From Hymenobacter norwichensis DSM 15439 (GTDB lineage Bacteria > Bacteroidota > Bacteroidia > Cytophagales > Hymenobacteraceae): a DNA stretch of 64,000 nt. The notes below the pieces were generated by a model. That model was not told the origin of the DNA. It did no database searches and saw nothing but the letters and a program-made list of their open reading frames with translations. Each line of letters opens with the position of its first letter. The first letter of the stretch is position 1. The position numbers were made by a program, and so were the translations under genes. This document shows, piece by piece, positions 25,509 to 32,973 of the stretch. The stretch spans positions 186,001 to 250,000 of the forward strand of contig NZ_ATVL01000009.1 of assembly GCF_000420705.1 (NCBI RefSeq), read 5' to 3'.

Positions 25509-26908
25509 TTTCCGAAGATGCTAACGGAACTAGTTTGCCCGCTCCGGATGGTGAAGTTGCGCACATCGGTGAATTTGCTGCCGATGGCGTTTTTGGTACG
25601 GAATATCAGCCGGTACGCTCCTGGCTGCATCGCAACGTTCACTTTACTGCTGCTTCCGTCGGGCAGATTATAGACCCACGTCTGGCTTTCGTCGTCGTTG
25701 AGGCGGTAGACGCTGCCGTAGCCTTTCAGGTCGGAAATGATATTGAGCATACCGGGAGCGGGGTATGTAACTGTGGTTTCCTGGCCCTGTTTGACGGTAA
25801 TGCGCCGGATTTGGCGCGGCAGCGTCAGCAGTTCCACCTCGTAGTTACCGGCCAGTAGTTTCTGCCGTGCTCCAAACGGCAACGCCAGCAAAGTATTGTC
25901 TTTACCCGCCTGCCGGATAACAGCCTGCACTGTACCATACGGATTAGCCGTCAGGTTCGGGCTTTGTAGCCACAGTGTGCCTTGTGGTGTCTTGTAAGTT
26001 AATATGTTGTTTTTACCGGGCCTGATTTGCAGGTTCTCTTGCCGTACTGGTGGTACCGTATTGATAACTAGGTCGTAGCTCTGTAGCGCATCGATATCGA
26101 GGGCGTCGGGCTTGCCTTGGGCGTCGCGGTAGTGTACATAATTGTACTCGGGCTGCGCGGTGATGTTATTGATGAACGTCATGTTCACGTTGGATTCCAC
26201 GGGCTTGCCTGCTTCGTCGGTCAGGTTGATGGCCACGGTGGTCTTGGCCAGCGTCTGGGCTACTACGTCGTTAAGAATCGTGCGGAACGTCTTCACATCG
26301 GCCGCATTGTAGTAATGGCCCAGGCATTCTAGCTGCTTGCCAAATTCCCGCTCAGCCCCGATTCCAATAACAAACGGCTTCAGAAACACCCGCTTACGCT
26401 GCAACGCCACCGAAGTAGCGCACGGGTCGCCTTTGCATGATTCCAGCCCGTCAGTTATCAGAATCAGAACGTTACGGGCAGTTTTATCGGTGGGAAAGTC
26501 GCCGGCTGATTGTAGCAAGGAGTACGTAATGGGCGTGTTACCCTGCGGCACAATGGTTTTCAGCCGGTTTTTAATAGCCGCTGCGTTTTTTGGTGCGAAG
26601 GGCACTTCCAGCTTGGAATCTTCGCAGTTGTTTTCCGATTTATCGTGCAAATGGCCATAAGCACGCAGCCCCAATTCTAGATTCGGGTAGGCATTCAGCG
26701 AGTCCACCATCTTGGCCAACAGGCTTTTAGCTACATCCATGCGAGCTTGGCCTTCCCAAGGAGCTAGCATCGAACCGGAGGCATCTAGCAAGAATAGGAT
26801 CCGGGTAACGCGGGGCTTCTCGGGAGCTACGTTTTGGGCGTACCCTGGCGCGGCCATGCCAACAGCCAACCCAACAATCCAACACAAAACCACCACCAGA
26901 CGACGCAT
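25505..26908 (-). CDS. Secreted VWA domain protein
   Basis: A 467-residue exported protein: signal peptide MRRLVVVLCWIVGLAVGMAA ending near PGYAQ. The VWA domain starts at RILFLLDASGSMLAPWEGQA, giving the MIDAS motif DASGSM, with the later MIDAS Thr and Asp in QGNTPITYSL and ILITDGLESCKGDPC. After about residue 225 come beta-rich segments with carboxypeptidase-regulatory-like or PEGA-like features (FGARQKLLAGNYEVELLTLP, then VKQGQETTVTYPAPG) repeated toward the end. It probably binds a surface or periplasmic partner in a metal-dependent way. It shares a 4-nt overlap with the dioxygenase gene downstream. The start at 26908 is set by the signal peptide. Confidence 0.88.
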   Translation of the reverse strand: MRRLVVVLCWIVGLAVGMAAPGYAQNVAPEKPRVTRILFLLDASGSMLAPWEGQARMDVAKSLLAKMVDSLNAYPNLELGLRAYGHLHDKSENNCEDSKLEVPFAPKNAAAIKNRLKTIVPQGNTPITYSLLQSAGDFPTDKTARNVLILITDGLESCKGDPCATSVALQRKRVFLKPFVIGIGAEREFGKQLECLGHYYNAADVKTFRTILNDVVAQTLAKTTVAINLTDEAGKPVESNVNMTFINNITAQPEYNYVHYRDAQGKPDALDIDALQSYDLVINTVPPVRQENLQIRPGKNNILTYKTPQGTLWLQSPNLTANPYGTVQAVIRQAGKDNTLLALPFGARQKLLAGNYEVELLTLPRQIRRITVKQGQETTVTYPAPGMLNIISDLKGYGSVYRLNDDESQTWVYNLPDGSSSKVNVAMQPGAYRLIFRTKNAIGSKFTDVRNFTIRSGQTSSVSIFGK

Positions 26909-27046
26909 AGATAACAAGGCTCCTGTGGCAAGTCTACTATTAAAGCAGAAGTGCCACTTAATACGTTGGTTGAATTCAAACTAAGCCTACAACGAATAGC
27001 AATTAGTACTTTGTATGTATGGCTGCGGCTATAGCAAACCAGCGAA

Positions 27047-27496
27047 TTACAGTAACTGAGACGCGTGGTTTTTAGTATCGACTTTGGTAATTACCCGCTC
27101 GATTTTACCGTCCGCATCAATCAGGAAGGTGTAGCGCATAGTTCCCATGTATTTGCGGCCGTACATCGATTTTTCCTGCCACACACCGTAATCCTGCACT
27201 ATCTTTTTGTCTTCATCGACAAGCAATGGAAAAGGCAGGTCGTACTTGGTAGCAAATTTTTGGTGCGACTTTTCGCTGTCAATACTCACGCCTAGCACTT
27301 GAACGCCGGCTGCTAGTAGGCTTTGGTAATTGTCGCGCAGGTCGCAGGCCTGAGCAGTGCAGCCGGAAGTGTCGTCTTTGGGGTAGAAGTACAAGGCCAC
27401 TCGACGGCCGCGATAATCGGCGAGGGTATGAGTGGTACCGTTTTGATCCTGGGCAGTGAAATTGGGGGCAATGTCGCCGGTTTGGGGGAGTGGCAT
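27047..27496 (-). CDS. bcp: Thioredoxin-dependent thiol peroxidase (Bcp/PrxQ)
   Basis: A 149-residue peroxiredoxin that reduces H2O2 and organic peroxides with thioredoxin. Visible: GDIAPNFTAQDQNG at the N-terminus, VALYFYPKDDTSGCTAQACD with the peroxidatic Cys and, five residues on, the resolving Cys typical of PrxQ, then GVSIDSEKSHQKF and MRYTFLIDADGKI. Cytosolic, and a single gene with no obvious operon partner. Confidence 0.95.
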   Translation of the reverse strand: MPLPQTGDIAPNFTAQDQNGTTHTLADYRGRRVALYFYPKDDTSGCTAQACDLRDNYQSLLAAGVQVLGVSIDSEKSHQKFATKYDLPFPLLVDEDKKIVQDYGVWQEKSMYGRKYMGTMRYTFLIDADGKIERVITKVDTKNHASQLL

Positions 27497-27592
27497 AGGA
27501 AGGTTAAGGACGTTGTGACTGACGCGAAGTTAAATGTTATCCGCTGTGGAGTGCCAAAGCCTGTAACCCAACAGCACGAAGCTAGACGTAGC

Positions 27593-28564
27593 CTACCAAA
27601 ACCGCTGCGGGCAAACCACCTGCGTTTTTTTCAGCCGCAATCCCAGCAGCACTTCATGGCTGCCCCAGTGGTAGCCAGCCAGCTTCGAGGTACCAGCATC
27701 GTAGGAATAGCTCAAACTAGTGTTCTCGTTGAGGTTAAGTCCTACCAAGGCTACTGCCGCGTCAAACGCCCGAAGTGAGCCACCCACCCAGATCAGGTCA
27801 CGGTATTTCAGCTTGGCATTCAAGTCAATGGAGACAGGCGCCGGCTGCACCGACTTCACCAGCACCGATGGTACCAACACCCAGTTGGAACTGAGCGGTA
27901 ACCGCAGGCCCCCCGTAACGAAGTAGTGTCGTTTCAAGGAGTTAGCGGGAGCCAGACGATTAACTTGGGCATAGGAGAAGTCCAACTGGTTGCCAAATAA
28001 TTGTGCAGCCGAGACACCCGCATAGAAATTTGGGCTATATACCCACAAGCCCACTGTGGCGTCTGGCACTCGTGCCACTTGGCTGCCTGGGTGGTTGTTG
28101 GGGTCGTGAAACCGCAACTGCTGACCGTCGATGGCGAATTGCTGCATTCCAGCCGACAAGCCCAATGCAGCCCGCATGGTACGGGTCAGGGCAATGTTAT
28201 AGGCGTAGGAACCATACACACCGGCCCGGCTGGTAGGACCAGTTACATCGTTATATAAAATGGTGCCCAATGCATGGAATCCTCGCCGCCAGCCGTGCAT
28301 GTTTTGCTTGGATTTCTGCTGTCGGCCCAGTGATGAGTGGGCGCTGGCATAGTAGGTTTTGGGGGCGCCTTCCAACCCGGTCCATTGCGTACGGTAGCTG
28401 AGCTTGATGTCCACTACATCCTCGGTACCTGCTACGGCTGGGTTAAGGATGTAATTGTTGTTCATGTATTGGCTGTATTGCGCTTGCTGTTGCGCCTGGG
28501 CTGGCCGGTTCGCAAATGCGGCCAGCGCCCCAATAAGAACCAGCTGCTGTATAAATTTTTTCAT
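27593..28564 (-). CDS. PorP/SprF family T9SS-associated outer-membrane protein
   Basis: A 323-residue outer-membrane barrel of the PorP/SprF family, which anchors or assists export of partner T9SS cargo. Signal peptide MKKFIQQLVLIGALAAFANR ending near AQAQ, then the family hallmark QYSQYMNNNYILNPAVAGTE and SYRTQWTGLEGAPKTY. Further conserved parts: LGTILYNDVTGPTSRAGVYG and YSPNFYAGVSAAQLFGNQLD. The gene lies 41 bp downstream of the large type B sorting-domain protein in the same direction, the standard pairing in which each SprF-like protein serves its neighbour. Confidence 0.93.
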   Translation of the reverse strand: MKKFIQQLVLIGALAAFANRPAQAQQQAQYSQYMNNNYILNPAVAGTEDVVDIKLSYRTQWTGLEGAPKTYYASAHSSLGRQQKSKQNMHGWRRGFHALGTILYNDVTGPTSRAGVYGSYAYNIALTRTMRAALGLSAGMQQFAIDGQQLRFHDPNNHPGSQVARVPDATVGLWVYSPNFYAGVSAAQLFGNQLDFSYAQVNRLAPANSLKRHYFVTGGLRLPLSSNWVLVPSVLVKSVQPAPVSIDLNAKLKYRDLIWVGGSLRAFDAAVALVGLNLNENTSLSYSYDAGTSKLAGYHWGSHEVLLGLRLKKTQVVCPQRFW

Positions 28565-28605
28565 GTAAAACCCTGCTACCAACGATACAAAGAAAAGAGG
28601 GGCTG

Positions 28606-31600
28606 TTAGTACACTACCGTAAGTGAGCCGCTATAGGTGCGTCCGCTTCCCAGCGTAATGACATAGTAATAAGTGCCTAATGGAGCTGGTTGCCCATTAA
28701 TATGGCCGTTCCACTCGTTGGTACGGCTATAGTTAGTGGTCTTAAATACTTGGTTGCCCCAGCGGTTGAACACCGTCACGGCATTGCCAGTGAAATCACC
28801 AATCCGGTCTATTTCCCAAGTGTCGTCCTGGCCGTCGCCATTTGGGCTGAAGGCGTTAGGAATACGGATGAGTGGGCGTTGCTTTACCTTCACTGTTACC
28901 TGGCTTACGTCTTGGCAGCCAGCTGGCCCTGCCGACAGCGTATATACTGTGGTAATAGTGGGAGCTGCAATGGGGCGGAGGCGGTTGCCGTTCACGAAGG
29001 TCAAACCTTGCGCCGGACTCCAAGTGACCGGGTAATTCAAATCGATAGAGCCTTCCAGCACCACTTCCTGGCCTTCCTCGATTTCCTTGTTTGGCCCAGC
29101 ATTTACTTTTACTAACTGGCTGATTTCAATTCTTACCAGATTAGAAATAGTGGTAGCTGGCTGGTTGCAGTTGGTGGTGGTGCGCAGTTTAAGCGTCACT
29201 TGTTGATCATTGCGCAGGGTGCTGCTAGTAAAGGTAGCGCCCGTAGCCCCAGCTACCTCAACGCCATCTACCAGCCACTGGTACTGTGGCGCCAACCCCA
29301 TGTTCGTCGCCTGAGCCACTAAAAAAGTTAGGGCTGTGCCAGGGCAAACAGGTAACTCTTGCTGACTCTGGATGGTAAGGTTTGGTAGCAGAGAAGGGGT
29401 AAGCTCAACAATGGCTGTGGCTGTGGCTATGCCCGTGGCACAGAACCCGACCGTTGGGGTTATTTCCACCCGAACCTGGTCGCCGTTGGCTAGGGTGCTG
29501 CTGGTGTAGGTAGCGGTAGAGGCTACTGGGGTATTATTTACAAACCATTTGTAAGTTGGCACCGGGCCGGCATTAGTGGAGGTAGGAGCAAAGGTGAGGA
29601 CCGTACCAGCGCATTGGGCCGGTGGTGCCGATAGTGCTACACCCACCGTCAACGGGGTCTGTACGCGCACCACTATTGGGTTCGAGAATGCCGCCTGACA
29701 GGTACCCATAGTAGAATCAGCACGCCGCCGAAAATACGTGGTGGTGGCAAGAGGCCCTGGAGCATAGGTTATGAGCGTTGCACCCGCAATGTCATTCCAA
29801 GTGATGTTATCAATTGATGACTCCCACTGATAAAGTAAAGTACCGCTGCCTCCATTGGCGCTGGCCACACTAGTAAATGCCACAGGAGATGAGGCCGCGC
29901 AGATGGTTTGGTCGCCGCTGATGCTGCCGGGGGTTAGTGCTGGCAATATGGTTAGCACTATGGGGTTAGCATAGGCGGTAGCACATGAGCCAGTGCCAGA
30001 CGTGACCTGCCGCCGGAAATAGGTGGTGGTAGCTAAGTTTCCTGGCGTGTAGTTGGCACCTGTTGCCCCAGCAATGGATGCCCAGGTAACATTATTTACA
30101 GATGATTCCCACTGATAAGCGTAGTTGCCCGTGCCCCCGCTTGCCGCAGCAGTGCTAGTTAACGTAGCCGCAGGAGTGTTTGCACAAACCGTCTGGCTAG
30201 AGCCAATAGTGCCTGCCGCAAGGAGGGGAAGAACTGTCAATGTTACGGCGCTGGAGGTAACCGAGCAGCTGGCCCACTGAACTTTTACTGTGTATGTACC
30301 CGGAACAGAAGCTACAAATATGCTGTCATTGAGTATGCTACCGGCTCCGTTGACTACGGTAGTGCCATTGTACCAAGTGAATAGAAAGCCAGGCCGAAAG
30401 CTTTGCCGAATGCCAGCGCTCAACGGAATTTGCGTGCCGGGGCAAACCGGGCCGCTTACCGGCATGCGGATGACCGGAGCAGCAATAGGAGTTACTGGAA
30501 TAGTATAGGTTGCTATATTGTCGGAGCCGGTACCGTCGCTGTCGAGGGCGGTGTAAGTAAAGGAGGTGGTAGTACCTGCGCAACCGCCCACGGGCGTGTA
30601 AGTGAGGTTGCCACCGCTGTTCAGGCTGCCAACGCTAGCCACTGGAATAATTTGATTTATAGCTACTGGCGCACCATTATAGCGTAAAACGCCGGTAGCG
30701 GGTAGGCTTTGCACCACGAACGAAGCCACTGTGACTCCCACACTACCGCCTACGTTGATGGTGGCACTTAGTGGAATTATGGCGGCTGGTACCGCTATAT
30801 CGGGTACCGCTGGGGTGTTTTTGGTGTCGGCTAGCAAAAATGAGCTACACGAGCCGAAATACACGTCATCAAGGCCAAAATCGTTGCCAACGGCTACTTT
30901 ATTGACGTCCCGGATTTCAATAGTTATCGGAAAGCCGCCCGCTGGGCCAGGTCCTGAGAAGTAGAGGTCTGAAAACTGCACGTACTGCCCTGGCGTGGTG
31001 GGTAGCGTAGTCACCACCGACGTGGATTTGCCATCCACTACTAGCCCTAGCTGCGCCGGAATACCGTTGTTGAGACTGGCCGCATACGCGGAAAACGAAT
31101 AATACCTGTTGGGTAGCACAGTTATGGTTTGCGAATACACGCCTTCCAGAGCCGCCGCCCCGTTCACCATCATAAACATATCAGTTGGCCCTGTTCGGCC
31201 CGTCCCAATAAAGTTGTTATGATAAGTAGTGGAATTACTGCCAACTGCGTAAGTGCCCTCCTGATAAAGGCTTGGGTTGGCAGTGGGAGTGGCAACGAAA
31301 TTGTAGCTAGTAGAAAAGCCAGTGTTGCCCTGCGTGAAGCTGGGATTACGCAACAAGTTCTGGCCGGTGCCACGGGTGCATACCACGTTAGGGTCATACA
31401 CGTTCAGGTTCACGGTTGAGGTGTTGGAGCAGGCAGGTAAGGAACCAAGTTGGCAGATGCTGTACGTGAAGCTGTCGGAGCCCAGGTAACCCGGGTTGGG
31501 CGTATATACGTAGCTACCATCGGCATTGAAATTGGTAAGTATGCCGTTAGCAGGTCCGCTGCCAAGCGTAACTACAAAGGCTGCGTTAGGCAGATTATCG

Positions 31601-31758
31601 GGGTTGCTATCATTAAGTATGACGTTCCCCGACTTAGCCGTGTTCTTTTGCACCTGGTTGAAGTCGTCACGGGTTACAAACCGATTGGACTGCGCCACGA
31701 CCGCACCACTAAATGCAAGCAAGCTGCTCCAAAGCAAAAGCAAGCATGAAAGCTTCAT
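28606..31758 (-). CDS. Large surface protein with Ig-like domains and T9SS type B sorting domain
   Basis: A 1050-residue exported protein. Signal peptide MKLSCLLLLWSSLLAFSGAV ending VVAQ. Next, a tandem-type domain with NPGYLGSDSFTYSIC (cadherin- or Big-like), a carbohydrate-binding-like segment with NLLRNPSFTQGN, then another FTYTALDSDGTGSDN domain. Ig-like repeats follow, two nearly identical ones marked by TVCANTPAATLTS and TICAASSPVAFTS with YAYQWESSVNNVTW / LLYQWESSIDNITW. The C-terminus is the gliding-motility type B domain: IPNAFSPNGDGQDDTW, VFNRWGNQVFK, NEWNGHINGQPAPLGTYYYV. An adhesin or matrix role is likely (inference). It is paired with the PorP/SprF gene downstream. Confidence 0.93.
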   Translation of the reverse strand: MKLSCLLLLWSSLLAFSGAVVAQSNRFVTRDDFNQVQKNTAKSGNVILNDSNPDNLPNAAFVVTLGSGPANGILTNFNADGSYVYTPNPGYLGSDSFTYSICQLGSLPACSNTSTVNLNVYDPNVVCTRGTGQNLLRNPSFTQGNTGFSTSYNFVATPTANPSLYQEGTYAVGSNSTTYHNNFIGTGRTGPTDMFMMVNGAAALEGVYSQTITVLPNRYYSFSAYAASLNNGIPAQLGLVVDGKSTSVVTTLPTTPGQYVQFSDLYFSGPGPAGGFPITIEIRDVNKVAVGNDFGLDDVYFGSCSSFLLADTKNTPAVPDIAVPAAIIPLSATINVGGSVGVTVASFVVQSLPATGVLRYNGAPVAINQIIPVASVGSLNSGGNLTYTPVGGCAGTTTSFTYTALDSDGTGSDNIATYTIPVTPIAAPVIRMPVSGPVCPGTQIPLSAGIRQSFRPGFLFTWYNGTTVVNGAGSILNDSIFVASVPGTYTVKVQWASCSVTSSAVTLTVLPLLAAGTIGSSQTVCANTPAATLTSTAAASGGTGNYAYQWESSVNNVTWASIAGATGANYTPGNLATTTYFRRQVTSGTGSCATAYANPIVLTILPALTPGSISGDQTICAASSPVAFTSVASANGGSGTLLYQWESSIDNITWNDIAGATLITYAPGPLATTTYFRRRADSTMGTCQAAFSNPIVVRVQTPLTVGVALSAPPAQCAGTVLTFAPTSTNAGPVPTYKWFVNNTPVASTATYTSSTLANGDQVRVEITPTVGFCATGIATATAIVELTPSLLPNLTIQSQQELPVCPGTALTFLVAQATNMGLAPQYQWLVDGVEVAGATGATFTSSTLRNDQQVTLKLRTTTNCNQPATTISNLVRIEISQLVKVNAGPNKEIEEGQEVVLEGSIDLNYPVTWSPAQGLTFVNGNRLRPIAAPTITTVYTLSAGPAGCQDVSQVTVKVKQRPLIRIPNAFSPNGDGQDDTWEIDRIGDFTGNAVTVFNRWGNQVFKTTNYSRTNEWNGHINGQPAPLGTYYYVITLGSGRTYSGSLTVVY

Positions 31759-32283
31759 ACACCACTGGCGCGCATTGCTATGAGTGGGATATAAGGCAAA
31801 AATCAACGCAATGGATAAAGAGGACTTTATCTTGCCTGATAGAAGTATAGTCATAGCATGAAAAGGCAGAATATACTGATGAGATACACAGTGCCTGCGA
31901 AGTAATCAAGGTAAAAGGCAATGTTGCCGACGCCAGTGCACGTAAAGTTACGTACTTATGATTTCTTGGCAAATGCAATAAAATAAGAGATATAGAGCGG
32001 TGAATAATGGTTTCGTTATACTGTATTCTCCATATTGGCTTTTCATGTAATTGATCTAAGAATAGCTTTTAATAATTATAAGTAAATGAAAAGTATAATT
32101 TAGAGTATAGTCCCTTGCTCAAGAGTAAATACTGATGATTGTGTAAATGAGCGAGACCCTGATTTAGGTAGTATTTAGGCTGGAATGAAATGTCGTAAAT
32201 AAAGTCCATCAGATTATTTAGCTGCTAAAGCCATAAGCTCTTGCTGCCGGGAATATTGGAAATAGAAATATGCGCAGAAGCCC
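31759..32283. other. 525-bp AT-rich gene-free region
   Basis: No credible gene on either strand and base composition clearly AT-richer than the flanks. The only structure I can support is the candidate promoter at 31943-31973. It is the long leader of the Ig-like surface protein plus the 3' flank of the lipocalin gene. Confidence 0.6.
31943..31973 (-). promoter_or_regulatory. Candidate promoter for the Ig-like surface protein
   Basis: On the minus strand TTTG (31973-31970), a 19-nt spacer, then TAACTTTA (31950-31943), one mismatch from TAnnTTTG. It would give a 5' leader of about 180 nt before the ATG at 31758. Confidence 0.45.
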
Positions 32284-32859
32284 TTATGGCTTGTCAGCTA
32301 TGGGCTGAGGAGTGAACAACAGCTTCTCAATTGGGAAGCCTAATTCGTGTGCTTTGCCCACTAGCATATCGCGCAAGGTGCGCTCTAGGTGCGGGGTACG
32401 ACTCAGAATCCATAGGTTTTCGCGGCTCGGAGTGCCTACTAGCGCGTAACGATAATCGGATTCATCAAGGTCAAGAATCCAATAGTCACCTTCGAAGGGC
32501 CAGAAAAAGCTGACTTTCAACTTGGCGTTGGTACTGTCCAAGGCGCGGGCCACGCCCTTGGCAGTTTCAACTGGCCCGTCGATTCCTTCTTGATGGCAGG
32601 TGTTGAGCACGCTCACCTTACCATCGGGGCGGAGTTTGTATTTGGCCGTTACGTGCTGGCAGCCTTTCTCGTAGCGAATGGGCAGCCGGGCAACTTCGTA
32701 CCATAGGCCGCTATACTTATGCAGGTTGACATGCGGCACTGTGGCCAATGGCGCATAAAGCTTGCGGCGCAGATAGCCGTAGGCAGCTACGCAGGTAGCT
32801 ACTGCGGCCACGGCCGTAGCAAACAAAACAGGCTTACGAGTTTTAATGACGTTGGGCAT
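32284..32859 (-). CDS. Lipocalin family protein (Blc-like)
   Basis: A 191-residue bacterial lipocalin. An N-terminal hydrophobic anchor (PVLFATAVAAVATCVAAYGY) precedes the lipocalin motif region HKYSGLWYEVARLPIRYEKG. The strands include QHVTAKYKLRPDGKVSVLNT, KLKVSFFWPFEGDYWILDLD and YALVGTPSRENLWILSRTP, all hallmarks of the Blc/apolipoprotein D group. Blc is an outer-membrane lipoprotein that binds lysophospholipids; here no perfect lipobox is seen, so an inner-membrane anchor is possible. It lies downstream of the S9 peptidase gene, separated by the 42-bp palindrome. Confidence 0.9.
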   Translation of the reverse strand: MPNVIKTRKPVLFATAVAAVATCVAAYGYLRRKLYAPLATVPHVNLHKYSGLWYEVARLPIRYEKGCQHVTAKYKLRPDGKVSVLNTCHQEGIDGPVETAKGVARALDSTNAKLKVSFFWPFEGDYWILDLDESDYRYALVGTPSRENLWILSRTPHLERTLRDMLVGKAHELGFPIEKLLFTPQPIADKP

Positions 32860-32871
32860 AGCAGAAAAAGT

Positions 32872-32964
32872 AAGGAGGAGCTTGCTCTACGCGGTATCGG
32901 GGCCAGAGGATGTAAATATCACACGTCCTCCGGCCCCGATACCGCGTAGAGCAAGCTCCTCCTT
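32872..32964. repeat. 42-bp near-perfect palindrome
   Basis: Left arm 32872-32913 and right arm 32923-32964 pair over 42 bp with only one A-C mismatch and one T-G wobble; the loop is 9 nt (AAATATCAC). The outermost bases are AAGGAGGAGCTTGCTC and its complement. It fills most of the gap between the S9 peptidase stop and the lipocalin start. No 7-nt period and no terminal T-run, so it differs from the heptad elements and from simple terminators. Confidence 0.85.
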
Positions 32965-32973
32965 GTTTCGTGC

